Source: Streptomyces formicae
Lineage (GTDB): Bacteria > Actinomycetota > Actinomycetes > Streptomycetales > Streptomycetaceae
Length of the DNA: 64,000 nucleotides
Assembly (NCBI RefSeq): GCF_022647665.1
Contig: NZ_CP071872.1
Coordinates: 1,550,001-1,614,000, forward strand
Direction: 5' to 3'
The position numbers and the translations under genes are program-made. Below are positions 49,786-59,667 of this stretch, piece after piece. The number at the start of each line of letters is the position of its first letter. Positions within the stretch are counted from its first letter, which is position 1. A model generated the notes under the pieces. The model did not search any database, had not been told where the DNA came from, and saw only the letters and a program-made list of their open reading frames with translations.

Positions 49786-50613
49786 TCAGGCGTCGCGCCT
49801 CTCCAGCGTGACGTACGCGCCGCCGAGCGCGACCACGGCCACGCCCAGCATGATCAGCAGCGGCTCCCAGCCCGCCGGGCCGCTCCCGCCGGCCGCGGAC
49901 TCTCCGTAGAGCGCGATCAGCTGGCTCGGGATCGCGTACTCCAGCAGTGTCTGCTGGAGGTCCGCCAGCGACGGCGAGAACATGAACATGGCAGACACCA
50001 GCGGCAGCAGCATCAGCCCGATCATGATGGTGATCGCGCCGGCCGAGTGGCGGATCATCGCTCCGACGGCGAGGGCCAGCAGCCCCAGCAGCGCCATGAA
50101 CAGGCCGACACCGACCGTCGCGCGCAGCCACTCCGAGCCGGACGCAGGGGCGGCGTTCACGATCGCCGTCTGGAACGCGGCGACGAGGGTGGCGGTCACC
50201 GTGGTGATCGTGAAGACCAGCAGGAAGAAGACGGCCGCCTTGGCGGTCAGCACCCTGGTCCGGTCCGGGCACGCCGTCAGGGTCGTACGGATCATGCCCG
50301 TGCCGTACTCGGAAGCGATCGTCAGCACCCCGAGGGTGATGACGCAGATCGAGCCGAGCAGGACGCCGAAGAAGCCGAGGGTGAGGGCCGAATCGCCCTC
50401 GGTGTTGACGCCCGAGTTCGCCACGAGCAGGGCGACGGTCGAACCGATGCCGAGCATCAGCACGATCATGATGCCGAGCGTCCACATCGTGGAGCGCACG
50501 GAACGGATCTTGGTCCACTCCGAGGCGAGCGCGTCACCGAGGTTGGCCCTGCGCACCGGGATCGGCGAGGCGTAGGCGGCGCCCGGCTGCTGGTAAGGGG
50601 CGGGGGCGGTCAT
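49786..50613 (-). CDS. ABC-2 type exporter permease (pair 1)
   Basis: The 275-residue protein has a Pro-rich N-terminal tail, LASEWTKIRSVRSTMWTL just before the first membrane segment, and six hydrophobic segments in total. SEYGTGMIRTTLTACP is the usual motif of this permease group. Its start overlaps the stop of the ATPase gene by ATGA, so both are made together. The substrate is unknown. Confidence 0.92.
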   Translation of the reverse strand: MTAPAPYQQPGAAYASPIPVRRANLGDALASEWTKIRSVRSTMWTLGIMIVLMLGIGSTVALLVANSGVNTEGDSALTLGFFGVLLGSICVITLGVLTIASEYGTGMIRTTLTACPDRTRVLTAKAAVFFLLVFTITTVTATLVAAFQTAIVNAAPASGSEWLRATVGVGLFMALLGLLALAVGAMIRHSAGAITIMIGLMLLPLVSAMFMFSPSLADLQQTLLEYAIPSQLIALYGESAAGGSGPAGWEPLLIMLGVAVVALGGAYVTLERRDA

Positions 50614-51818
50614 CGGGCGTCCTTGTGCTCGGTCGGTTCGGCGGCGGCCGGGGGCGTGGCCTGCGGGGACCCGGCGGCGGGAGCGGCGGCGGGAGCGGCA
50701 GGCACGGGCGCCGGGGCCGTGGCGGGGGCGGGCGGCACGGCCGGGGGAGCGGCGGGCGCGGTCGCGTACGGGTTCTGTCCGGGCGGAGGCGGTGCGTACC
50801 AGCCCTGCGTCGGCACGTCCGGGACCACGACGGGCTGCGCCGACGGGTCGCCGGGCCAGCCGGTGCTCGGCTGCTGCTGCATCAGCCCGGCCTTCTGGTC
50901 GGCCGTCGAGCGGTAGTCCACGGCGCCCTGCGTCATCCGCATGTACGCCTCCTCCAGCGACGCCTGGTGCGGCGACAGCTCCCACAGCCGTACGTCGGCC
51001 CCGTGCGCCAGATCGCTGATGGCGGGCAGCGCGAGGCCGGTGACCCGCAGCGCCCCGTCCTGCTCCGGCATGACCTGCCCGCCGGCCTCGGTGAGGACGC
51101 CCGTCAGCTTCTCCCGCTGCTGCGGCTCGGTCTCCGGGGTACGCACCCGGGCGAACCCCGCCGAGTTGGCCGCGATGAAGTCCCTGACGCTCATGTCCGC
51201 GAGCAGCTGACCGCGGCCGATCACGATCAGATGGTCGGCGGTGAGCGCCATCTCGCTCATCAGATGCGAGGAGACGAAGACCGTGCGGCCCTCGGCCGCC
51301 AGCGACTTCATCAGATTGCGCACCCAGAGGATGCCCTCGGGGTCGAGACCGTTGACGGGCTCGTCGAAGAGCAGCACCTGGGGGTCGCCCAGCAGCGCCG
51401 CGGCGATGCCGAGCCGCTGCCCCATTCCCAGCGAGAAGCCGCTGGAACGGCGCTTGGCGACGTCCTGGAGTCCGACCACACCGAGCACCTCGTCGACCCG
51501 GCGGGCCGGGATGCCGGAGAGCTGTGCGAGCGACAGCAGGTGGTTCCGCGCGCTCCGCCCGCCGTGCACGGCCTTGGCGTCGAGCAGCGCGCCGACGTGG
51601 CGGGGCGCGTTCGGCAGCTGCCGGAAGGGGTGGCCGCCGATGGTGACATGGCCGGATGTCGGCCGGTCGAGACCGAGGATCATCCGCATGGTCGTCGACT
51701 TGCCGGAGCCGTTGGGTCCGAGAAATCCCGTCACGGCGCCCGGCCGCACCTGGAAAGAAAGGTTGTACACGGCCGTTTTGGCGCCGTAGCGCTTGGTCAG
51801 GCCGACTGCCTCGATCAT
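50610..51818 (-). CDS. ABC exporter ATPase with Pro/Ala-rich tail (pair 1)
   Basis: The 402-residue protein powers the adjacent permease. Walker A is GPNGSGKSTTM, the signature is FSLGMGQRLGIA, Walker B is VLLFDEPVNGLDPEG, and SSHLMSEMA carries the switch His. After about residue 300 a tail rich in Pro, Ala and Gln is added that the paralogue at 52721 lacks. The ATG at 51818 opens with MIEAVGLTKRYG. Confidence 0.93.
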   Translation of the reverse strand: MIEAVGLTKRYGAKTAVYNLSFQVRPGAVTGFLGPNGSGKSTTMRMILGLDRPTSGHVTIGGHPFRQLPNAPRHVGALLDAKAVHGGRSARNHLLSLAQLSGIPARRVDEVLGVVGLQDVAKRRSSGFSLGMGQRLGIAAALLGDPQVLLFDEPVNGLDPEGILWVRNLMKSLAAEGRTVFVSSHLMSEMALTADHLIVIGRGQLLADMSVRDFIAANSAGFARVRTPETEPQQREKLTGVLTEAGGQVMPEQDGALRVTGLALPAISDLAHGADVRLWELSPHQASLEEAYMRMTQGAVDYRSTADQKAGLMQQQPSTGWPGDPSAQPVVVPDVPTQGWYAPPPPGQNPYATAPAAPPAVPPAPATAPAPVPAAPAAAPAAGSPQATPPAAAEPTEHKDAR

Positions 51819-51938
51819 TCTCCAGCCCCATCGACAGGTCAGGTCGTCGGGGCACAGACCGCATCGGGCCCGCACGCCCCCGTAAGAGTTAGGAGGATAT
51901 CCAGCCCTTGACGGTTCCGGCCAAGGCGCGGAGATCCG

Positions 51939-52718
51939 TCACGCGTCCCGCTTCTTGATGACCGCGTACCCGCCGAGCAGCGCGGCCACCACCCACAGCA
52001 GCATGATGCCGAGGCCGGCCCAGGGGCCGTACGGCGCCGGCTGGCTGTTCATCGCGTCCGGAACCACCTGCATGATCTTGGAGCCGGCCTGGTCCGGGAA
52101 GTACCGGGCGACGTCCCGCGCGCCCGGCACCGCCGCGAGGATCTGCGAGACCAGGAAGAAGAACGGCATCAGGATGCCGAGCGACAGCATCGAGCTGCGC
52201 AGCATCGCCGCGACGCCCATCGAGAAGATCGCGATCAGGCCCATGTAGAGCCCGCCGCCGACCACCGCGCGCAGGACGTTCTCCGCGCCGATCGTCGTGC
52301 GATGCTCGCCGAGCAGCGCCTGGCCGAGGAAGAAGGTGAGGAAGCTCGTCACCATCCCGACGACCAGCGCGAGCACCCCCGCGATGGTGATCTTGCTGAA
52401 GAGGAAGGTGGCGCGCTGCGGGACGGCCGCGAGCGACGTGCGGATCATCCCGGAGCTGTACTCCGTGCCGACCACCAGGACGCCGAACACCACCATCGCC
52501 AGCTGCCCCAGGACCATCCCGGAAAAGCTGATGAGCGTCGGATCGAACGTGGCCCGTTCGAGCTCCGGCAGATCGTCGAAGGTCGCGGCCATCACCGCGC
52601 AGAGCGCCGCGCTCATGGCGACGGTCACGGCGAACGCGCTGACCAGCGTCCAGGTGGTGGAGGCGACCGTACGGATCTTGGTCCACTCGGACTGGAGAAC
52701 GGCGGGTACCGAGGCCAT
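51939..52718 (-). CDS. ABC-2 type exporter permease (pair 2)
   Basis: The 259-residue protein has six hydrophobic segments and is clearly related to the permease at 49786, with LQSEWTKIRTVASTTWTL and TEYSSGMIRTSLAAVP in the same places. ATG 52718 starts two bases after the upstream ATPase stop, so the pair is one unit. Confidence 0.92.
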   Translation of the reverse strand: MASVPAVLQSEWTKIRTVASTTWTLVSAFAVTVAMSAALCAVMAATFDDLPELERATFDPTLISFSGMVLGQLAMVVFGVLVVGTEYSSGMIRTSLAAVPQRATFLFSKITIAGVLALVVGMVTSFLTFFLGQALLGEHRTTIGAENVLRAVVGGGLYMGLIAIFSMGVAAMLRSSMLSLGILMPFFFLVSQILAAVPGARDVARYFPDQAGSKIMQVVPDAMNSQPAPYGPWAGLGIMLLWVVAALLGGYAVIKKRDA

Positions 52719-52720
52719 CG

Positions 52721-53677
52721 TCAGGCTCCCTCGTTGCGCGGGGCCCACTGCGGGGCGCTCGTTCCGGTTTCGGTGCTGTGCGCGTGGTACTCGACCGCGC
52801 CCGCCGTCATCTGCATGAACGCCTCCTCCAGGGAGGCCCGCTGGGCGCTCAGCTCATGCAGCACGATCCGGTGCTGCGCGGCCAGCTCACCGATCTGCTC
52901 GGTGGTGGCGCCGTCGATCTCCAGCGTGCCGTTGCCCGACTCGATCGCGGCCAGGCCCTGCTCGTGGAGCACATCGCGCAGGCGTTCCTGCTGGGGGGAG
53001 CGGAGCCGCACATAACTGCGGGAGTTCTGGTGGATGAAATCGGCCATCGACGTGTCCGCGAGGAGCTTGCCCTGGCCGATCACGATCAAGTGGTCGGCGG
53101 TGAGGGCCATTTCGCTCATCAGATGGGAGGAGACGAAGATCGTCCGTCCCTCGGACGCGAGGAGTTTCATCAGATTGCGGATCCAGTGAATTCCCTCGGG
53201 ATCAAGCCCGTTGACCGGCTCGTCGAAGAGCAGCACACGCGGGTCGCCGAGCAGGGCGGAGGCGATTCCCAGCCGCTGCCCCATGCCGAGCGAGAAACCC
53301 TTGGACTTCTTCCTGGCCACGGCGGTGAGCCCGACGAGGTCGAGGACCTCGGAGACCCGCTTCTCCGGGATCCGGTTCGCCTGTGCGAGGCAGAGCAGGT
53401 TGTTGTACGCGCTCCGGCCGCCGTGCATCGCCTTGGCGTCCAGCAGCGCGCCGATGTATTTGAGCGGGTCCTGAAGCTCCCGGTAGTGCTTTCCGTCGAT
53501 GCGGACGGAACCGCTGGTGGGGTTGTCCAGGTCCAGCATCATGCGCATGGTCGTCGACTTACCCGCGCCGTTCGGCCCGAGGAAGCCGGTCACCATGCCC
53601 GGTCGGACCTGGAACGAGAGATGGTCGACCGCGACCTTGGCGCCGAAGCGCTTGGTGAGGCCCTCGAGCTCGATCAT
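52721..53677 (-). CDS. ABC exporter ATPase (pair 2)
   Basis: The 318-residue ATPase has Walker A GPNGAGKSTTM, signature FSLGMGQRLGIA and Walker B VLLFDEPVNGLDPEG. It aligns closely with the 50610 ATPase over its first 300 residues, which indicates tandem duplication of a two-gene exporter. It is the first gene of its transcription unit on the minus strand. Confidence 0.94.
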   Translation of the reverse strand: MIELEGLTKRFGAKVAVDHLSFQVRPGMVTGFLGPNGAGKSTTMRMMLDLDNPTSGSVRIDGKHYRELQDPLKYIGALLDAKAMHGGRSAYNNLLCLAQANRIPEKRVSEVLDLVGLTAVARKKSKGFSLGMGQRLGIASALLGDPRVLLFDEPVNGLDPEGIHWIRNLMKLLASEGRTIFVSSHLMSEMALTADHLIVIGQGKLLADTSMADFIHQNSRSYVRLRSPQQERLRDVLHEQGLAAIESGNGTLEIDGATTEQIGELAAQHRIVLHELSAQRASLEEAFMQMTAGAVEYHAHSTETGTSAPQWAPRNEGA

Positions 53678-53849
53678 GCGTTCACGCTACGGGTGGGGGG
53701 TGGCCTCCGCCACCGATTTGGGTAACCGGGGGCTGACGCCCCCGTGCCGCCGGGGTGGCCCGTACGGGTGCGGGTGCGGATGGGGACGTCCCGGGCCGCA
53801 CCCGGGCAACGACGCCTCGTGCCTCACGGGCGGACGCCGAGACGGCAAA

Positions 53850-53890
53850 CGCCCGCGTCCGGTGCCGAGGAGCGGCGCCGGACGCGGGCG
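53850..53890 (-). terminator. Terminator after filP
   Basis: CGCCCGCGTCCGG (53850-53862) pairs with 53878-53890 over a 15-nt loop, 22 bp beyond the filP stop. Confidence 0.75.
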
Positions 53891-53912
53891 GGAGTCCGTT
53901 CTTACGAGCGGA

Positions 53913-54851
53913 TCAGCGCGTCTGCTGGGCCGGGACGCCCCGCGAGATCGGCTCGTCGTCCGCCGGCGTGCCCGCCGCGGCGACGGCCGCGCCCGTCAGC
54001 GTCGCCAGCATCTCGCGGACGTTCGTCAGCTGCGCGTTGATCGAGTCGCGGCGGTTCGTCAGCGCCGCCAGCTCGCGCTCGGATTCCGAACGGATCCGGT
54101 CCGCCTTCGCGTTCGCGTCCGCGACGATGTCCTCGGCCTGACGCTGCGCGGTCTCCACCGTCTGGCGGGCGCGGCGCTCCGCGTCCGTGCGGAGCTTCTC
54201 CGCCTCCAGGCGGAGCTGCTCGGCGCGGTGCTCGATCTCCGCGAGCCGCTTCTCGGCCTTGGCCTGGCGGGATGCGAGGTCGCGCTCGGACTGCTCGCGC
54301 CGCTTCGCCAGGTTCGTCTCGAAGTCCGCCGCGGCCTGGGCGGCCTTGGCACGGGTCTCCTCGAAGAGGGCGTCCGCCTCCTCGCGCTTGGACTGCGCGT
54401 CCTTCTGCGCGTCGGCGCGCAGCGTGTTCGCCTCGCCCTGGGCCTTCTCGACGATCCGGACGCCGTCGTCCTCGGCCTTCTGCTTGCGCTCGGCCGCGAA
54501 CGCCTCCGCGTCGTTGCGCACCTGCTGGGCGGCCGACTCGGCGAGCTCACGGTGCTGTTCGGCGGCGCGCCGGGCCTCCTCGCGCAGGTCCTTCGCCTCC
54601 TCCTCCGCGAGGCGGAGGATCTTCTCGACACGCGCACCGAGTCCCGCGTACGACGGCTCGGCGTCGTTGACCTGGGCCTGGGCATTCTGCGTCTCGAGGT
54701 GGAGCTCCTCGATGCGCTTTTCCAGAGAGGTGATCCGTGCGAGAGCACTGTCACGATCGGCGACGAGTTTGGTAATGCGGTCATCCACCTGACCGCGGTC
54801 GTACCCACGCCGCACGAGCTCGAAGCCGAAGGGGGAGGAAGTGTCGCTCAT
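53913..54851 (-). CDS. filP: Polar-growth intermediate-filament-like protein FilP
   Basis: FilP forms a cytoskeletal network behind growing hyphal tips and binds DivIVA. The 312-residue protein starts FGFELVRRGYDRGQVDDRI, a DivIVA-like N-terminal segment, and is then almost entirely coiled coil rich in Ala/Glu/Arg (LEKRIEELHLETQNAQAQV; LRLEAEKLRTDAERRARQT). AGGAA precedes the ATG. It lies directly downstream of scy, as in other Streptomyces. Confidence 0.93.
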   Translation of the reverse strand: MSDTSSPFGFELVRRGYDRGQVDDRITKLVADRDSALARITSLEKRIEELHLETQNAQAQVNDAEPSYAGLGARVEKILRLAEEEAKDLREEARRAAEQHRELAESAAQQVRNDAEAFAAERKQKAEDDGVRIVEKAQGEANTLRADAQKDAQSKREEADALFEETRAKAAQAAADFETNLAKRREQSERDLASRQAKAEKRLAEIEHRAEQLRLEAEKLRTDAERRARQTVETAQRQAEDIVADANAKADRIRSESERELAALTNRRDSINAQLTNVREMLATLTGAAVAAAGTPADDEPISRGVPAQQTR

Positions 54852-54965
54852 GGGGTTCCTGTCGAATGAGACCGGTGAGGTGTTAGGGGGAATCCTAGGC
54901 GCCGAGACGGCGTGTCATCGAGCTGATGCCCGTTTGATATGGAGAATGTCCAGCCTTTTGAGTGG

Positions 54966-57900
54966 CTAGCTCTCGGATGACTTGCCACTCGAACGTGTAA
55001 CCCCTGCTGCCGCACCCGCCTTGACCGCGGCACCCGCGGCGGAGCCGCTGTTGGATGCGGTCTTGCCGCCGCCCGGCGCCTCGAACGACTCCAGCGCCTC
55101 CAGGACGTCCTGGACCCGGGAGATCTCGGCCTGGATGTCCTCGCGCCGGCGCACCAGGACCTCGAGCTCCCGCTTGCCGTCCGCGATCATGCGGTCGGCC
55201 TCACGGTCCGCCTCCGCCTTGACCGCCTCGGCCTCGCGGACCAGCTCGGCCTTCTTCTGCTCGGCCTCCTTGAGGAGCGCCTCGGCCTTCTTCACCGCGG
55301 CGATACGGACCTTGCCGGCCTCCGAACTGGCCTCCGAGACCAGCTCCTTGGCCTTCGCCTCGGCCTCCTCGCGCTGCTCGGTGGCGGCATTGACCAGCTG
55401 GTCGCAGCGCTCCCCGGCGGCCTTCATCTGCTCGGCGGACTCCCGGCGGGCCCGCTCGTGCAGCTCCTCGATCTCGGCCTCGATCCGGGCGCGCAGCTCC
55501 TCCGCGCGCTCCCTGATGGCGGTCGCGTCGCCGCGCGCACCGACCAGCAGCTCGTCGGCGTCCGTACGGGACTTCTCCACCAGCGAGTTGCCCTCGACGG
55601 TCGCCTCGGCGACGAGCCGCTCGGCCTCCTTGCGCGCGGCGCCCACCATCGTGTCGGCCTGCTCCTCGGCCTCGGTGGTGGCGCGCAGCGCCTCCTCCTG
55701 GGCCTTGGCCATCAGCTGGTCCGCCTGCTCGGCCGCGTCCGCGCGCCGCTTGGCGGCGTCCTGACGGGCCGTGTCGAGCAGCCGGTCCGCCTCGTCGCGC
55801 GCCTCGGACCGCAGCTGCTCGGCCGCGCTCTCGGCGTCCGTGCGCAGCCGCTCGGCCTCGGACCTGATGCGCTCCGCGGCCTGCTGGGCGGAGCCCACGG
55901 TCTCGGCCGCCTCGGCGCGCAGCCGCTCGGCCTCCGCCGCGGCCTCCGCGACGAGCTGGTCCGCCTGCTCGGCCGCGTCGGCACGGCGCTTGTCGGCGGC
56001 CTTGCGGGCCTCGTCCAGCACCTGCTCGCCGTCGGCGCGGGCAGCCGCCCGCAGCCCCTCGGCCTGCAGCTCGCCGTCGGCCTTGACCTGCTCGGCCTCG
56101 GCCCGCAGCCGCGCCGCGTCCTGCTCGGACTCGGAGAGCAGCTCCGCCGCCTCGGTCGTGAGCCGGTCGGCCTGCGCCGCGGCCTCGGAGCGGATGCGGT
56201 TGGCGTCGTCGCGGGCCTCGGCCCGGGTGCGGGACGCGTCCTGCTCGGCGGTCGCGACCACGTCCGACGCTTCCGTACGCATCCGCTGCGCGTACTCCGC
56301 GGCGTCCGCGCGCAGCCGCTCCGACTCGGCGATCGCCTCGTTCATGGTCCGCTCGGCGAGCGACGTGGCGGCCTCGGCCTCCTCGTCGGCGCGCGCCCGG
56401 ATCCGGTTGGCGTCCTCGGTGGCCCGCTCCCGCTCCGCGTACGCGTCGGCGCGGACGCGGTCCGCCTCCTCCTGCGCCTCGGTCCTCGTACGCTCCGCCG
56501 CGTGCTCCGCGGCGTTGCGCAGCCCGGCGATCTCCTGCTCTGCCTGCTCCTGGAGGCCGGAGACGGAGTCCCGTACCTGCTGGGCGGTCTGCTCGGCGGC
56601 CGACACCATCTCGGTGGCCCGCCGGTCCGCCTCCTCGACCAGTCGCTGCGCCTCGGTCTGCGCCTCCGCGACCCGCTTGCGGGCGGAGGCCAGCAGCTCC
56701 TCGCTCTGCTCGCGGGCCAGCTCGCGCTCCCGGTCCGCCTCCGTGCGGGCGCCGGCGAGGATCTCCTCGGCCTCGCGGCGGCGCCGGTTGGCCTCCTCCT
56801 GCGCGGCGGCCAGCGCCTCGGTGGCCTCCTGGCCGACCCGCTCGGCGGCGGCCGCGGCCTCGCTGCGGACCCGGTCCGCGCTCTCCTGGGCCTCCGTCTT
56901 CAGCCGCTCGGCCTCGGCGGCGGCCTCACTGCGCAGCCGTACGGCGACGGCCTCGCCCTCGGCGCGCGACGACGAGGCGTCCGCCGCGGCCTCGTTGCGC
57001 AGCCGCTCGGCCTCCTGCTCGGCCTGAGCCTGGAGCGCCCGGATCCGCTCGGCGGACTCGGACCGCAGCCGCTCGGTCTCCTCCGCGGCCTCCCGGCGGA
57101 GCCGCTCGGACTCCGAGCGGGCGTCGGACAGCGCCTGCTCGGCCGCCTCGCTGCGGGTCTGCGCCTCGGTGTGGAGCCGGGTCAGCTCCTCGTCGGCCTC
57201 CCGGCGACGGGCGACGGCGGCGCGCGCCGCCTCCTCGCGCACCTCGGCCGCGGCGCGCTCGGCGGCGGCCTTCGCCTCGTCCGCCTGCTCCTCGGCCTCG
57301 GCGCGCAGCCGCTCCGCCTCGGCGCGGGTGCGCTCCAGCGTCTCCTCGGCCTGCCGGCGCAGCGTCGTGGCGCGCTCGATGGCCTCCGTGCGGACCCGCT
57401 CGCTGTCGGTGGTCGCGCCGGAACGCACCTCGTCGGCGTCGGCCTTCGCCTTGGTCAGCAGCTCCTCGGCGGAGCTGGCCGCCTCCTCGATCTGCTGGAC
57501 GGCCTCGCGGCGCGCCTCGCTGCGGATCCGCTCGCCCTCGGCGACCGCTTCCGCGCGCAGCTGCTCGGCCTCGCCGCGCAGCCTGCGCGCCTCTTCCTGG
57601 AGCTCGACCGTCTTGGCCCGGTACTCCTTGGTGTCGTCCTTCGCGGCGCCCTTGAGCTCCTCGGCCGTGTCGTGGGCCTCGGCGCGCAGCCGGTCCGCCT
57701 CGGTCTCGGCCTCGCGGCGGATCCGCTCGGCCTCCTCGGTGGCCTTGCGCGTGGTCGCCTTGGCCTCGTCGGAGGCCCTGTTGAGGACATCCTCGGCGGT
57801 ACGGGCGGCCTTCGCGAGCTGTGCCGCGGAGTCCTCGGCCGCGACCGTACGGGCCTTGTCCGCGGCCTCCGCGACCAGCTTCTCGCCCTCGGCGCGGGCG

Positions 57901-58913
57901 TCCGCGAGCGCCTGCTCGGCCTCGGCCTTGAGGCGCTCGGCCTCCTGGGTGGCCTCGGTGACGAGTCGGGCGACCTCCGACTTGGCGGTGCGTGTGCGCT
58001 GCTCGTTGGCCGCCTCGGCGCTCGCGAGCGCCTTGCCGGCGGCCTCCTTGGCCTCCGTGACGACCTTCTCGGCCTCGGCGCGGGCCGTGCGGAACTTCTC
58101 CTCCGCCTGCTGAAGGCGCTGTTCGGCGGCCCGGCTGAGCTCCGCGGCCTGCTGGCGGGCCTGGTCGGACTCGGCGGTGGTCGCCGAACGCAGCTGCTCG
58201 GCGTGGCTGGTGGCCTCCTGCGCCTGCGAGGACGCGGCGTTCAGCAGCCGCTCGGCGTCCTTGCGGGCGCGCAGCAGGATCGCTTCGGCTTCGGAGCGGG
58301 CCGCCTCGGCCTCGGAGCCGAGTCGCTGCCGCGTCTCGTCGGCGACGCGGGCGGCCTCGGCGCGGGCGGCGGCCAGGGCCTGCTCGGCCTCGGCGCGGGA
58401 CTCGTCGAGCAGCCTGCGCGCCTGGGACTCCGTACGGGCGCGGAGCTGCTCGGCCCACGCCACGTTCTCGTTGACGTGTGCCTCGACGGTCTGGCGGCGC
58501 TCGGCCAGCTCCTGGTCGAGACGCTGGCGGCGCTGGTTGGCCTCGGTGTGCAGCTCGGCCTGGAGGCGGGCCTGGTGCTCGGCGTGCTCCTGGAGGATGC
58601 GCTGCGTCTGCGCACGGGCCTCGCGCAGCTCGCGCTCGGCGTCGGAGCGCAGCTGGTCGGCCTGGATCTGGGCGTTGCGAAGCAGCTGTTCGGCCTGGTA
58701 GCCGATGTCCGCGTTGTCGTACGCGGGACGGGACGCCAGAGCGCGGCGCGCCTCGTGGAGCTTGGCGCGCAACACCTCGACCTGGTATCCGAGGTCCTCG
58801 GCGTGCTGGACGGCCTTCTCCCGCTCGGTCTTCAGCCGGTCCATCTCGGCTTCGAACCGCGAGAGGTGGTCGTCGTCAGCTCGGTGGCTCTCCTGGCGTT
58901 CGTAGCCCCGCAC
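54966..58913 (-). CDS. scy: Polarisome scaffold protein Scy
   Basis: Scy organises the tip polarisome with DivIVA and FilP and sets hyphal tip number. The protein is 1315 residues from GTG 58913. It has a short N-terminal coiled-coil part (DHLSRFEAEMDRLKTER, LGYQVEVLRAKLHEARR), then over 1,100 residues of Ala/Glu/Arg-rich coiled coil with long-period repeats. The end contains MIADGKRELEVLVRRREDI. The GTG gives the family start RGYERQESHRADDDHL. An upstream in-frame TTG at 58943 is an alternative. Confidence 0.93.
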   Translation of the reverse strand: MRGYERQESHRADDDHLSRFEAEMDRLKTEREKAVQHAEDLGYQVEVLRAKLHEARRALASRPAYDNADIGYQAEQLLRNAQIQADQLRSDAERELREARAQTQRILQEHAEHQARLQAELHTEANQRRQRLDQELAERRQTVEAHVNENVAWAEQLRARTESQARRLLDESRAEAEQALAAARAEAARVADETRQRLGSEAEAARSEAEAILLRARKDAERLLNAASSQAQEATSHAEQLRSATTAESDQARQQAAELSRAAEQRLQQAEEKFRTARAEAEKVVTEAKEAAGKALASAEAANEQRTRTAKSEVARLVTEATQEAERLKAEAEQALADARAEGEKLVAEAADKARTVAAEDSAAQLAKAARTAEDVLNRASDEAKATTRKATEEAERIRREAETEADRLRAEAHDTAEELKGAAKDDTKEYRAKTVELQEEARRLRGEAEQLRAEAVAEGERIRSEARREAVQQIEEAASSAEELLTKAKADADEVRSGATTDSERVRTEAIERATTLRRQAEETLERTRAEAERLRAEAEEQADEAKAAAERAAAEVREEAARAAVARRREADEELTRLHTEAQTRSEAAEQALSDARSESERLRREAAEETERLRSESAERIRALQAQAEQEAERLRNEAAADASSSRAEGEAVAVRLRSEAAAEAERLKTEAQESADRVRSEAAAAAERVGQEATEALAAAQEEANRRRREAEEILAGARTEADRERELAREQSEELLASARKRVAEAQTEAQRLVEEADRRATEMVSAAEQTAQQVRDSVSGLQEQAEQEIAGLRNAAEHAAERTRTEAQEEADRVRADAYAERERATEDANRIRARADEEAEAATSLAERTMNEAIAESERLRADAAEYAQRMRTEASDVVATAEQDASRTRAEARDDANRIRSEAAAQADRLTTEAAELLSESEQDAARLRAEAEQVKADGELQAEGLRAAARADGEQVLDEARKAADKRRADAAEQADQLVAEAAAEAERLRAEAAETVGSAQQAAERIRSEAERLRTDAESAAEQLRSEARDEADRLLDTARQDAAKRRADAAEQADQLMAKAQEEALRATTEAEEQADTMVGAARKEAERLVAEATVEGNSLVEKSRTDADELLVGARGDATAIRERAEELRARIEAEIEELHERARRESAEQMKAAGERCDQLVNAATEQREEAEAKAKELVSEASSEAGKVRIAAVKKAEALLKEAEQKKAELVREAEAVKAEADREADRMIADGKRELEVLVRRREDIQAEISRVQDVLEALESFEAPGGGKTASNSGSAAGAAVKAGAAAGVTRSSGKSSES

Positions 58914-59079
58914 TGCGCGGTCCCATCCGTCCCCTGGTCGCAACTCTCAACAGTCGAGCGCCGTCCGACGTCGAACGGCCCCCCGGGGAATGGTGTCAGA
59001 TCACAGTCGGGGACGTGGCGCGGCCCCGTTCCGGCCCCGGCCCGGAGCCGCCCACTCTACCGGGCCGGGAATCCGGAGG

Positions 59080-59520
59080 TCAGTGCTCCGCGGAGGACTG
59101 CTCCGCGGACGTCACGAGTTCGGTGAGCACACCATGGCAGTCCTTGGGGTGCAGGAACGTGATCCGGGACCCCATCGAGCCGATGCGCGGCTCGTCGTAC
59201 AGCACCCGCACGCCCTTGTCGCGGACGGCCTGCGCGTCCCCGTCGACATCGGCCGTGCCGAAGGCGATGTGGTGCACGCCCTCACCGTTCTTCGCCAGCC
59301 ACTTGCCGACCGCGGAGTCCTCCCGGGTGGGCTCCAGGAGCTGGAGGTAGGAGGCACCGCCGTCCGAGGTCCCATTGATCTTGAGCATCGCCTCGCGGAC
59401 GCCCTGCTCCTCGTTGACCTCGGTGTGGAACACCTCGAAGCCGTACGTGGCCCGGTAGAACTCGACAGTCCTGTCGAGGTCGAAGCAGGCGATCCCGATG
59501 TGGTCGATTCGCGTCAGCAT
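59080..59520 (-). CDS. mce: Methylmalonyl-CoA epimerase
   Basis: Mce converts the S form of methylmalonyl-CoA to the R form for the cobalamin-dependent mutase. The 146-residue protein is a vicinal-oxygen-chelate fold enzyme: metal and catalytic residues appear in RIDHIGIACFDLD, LQLLEPT, GVHHIAFGTADVD and the C-terminal HGVLTELV. It lies next to a thiolase and meaB, which fits acyl-CoA metabolism. Confidence 0.94.
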   Translation of the reverse strand: MLTRIDHIGIACFDLDRTVEFYRATYGFEVFHTEVNEEQGVREAMLKINGTSDGGASYLQLLEPTREDSAVGKWLAKNGEGVHHIAFGTADVDGDAQAVRDKGVRVLYDEPRIGSMGSRITFLHPKDCHGVLTELVTSAEQSSAEH

Positions 59521-59667
59521 GGCTCCAGTGCAGCGCCCGGGCGATGGTTACGCAACGTGCGCGCCGTCACACCGGCTGCCCGGTGACCCGAACGCGTACC
59601 GCTCAGTACAGTTCAAGTAAACCCTCGTTCACTCCTCAGCCGCCGCGCTGGAAGGGGATCCCCTCTC

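Noticed and set aside
55458..59126. A 1222-codon open frame on the plus strand opposite scy
   Set aside because: It is the antisense shadow of a GC-rich coiled-coil gene; its product is low-complexity Leu/Gly/Arg, and scy is recognised on the minus strand.
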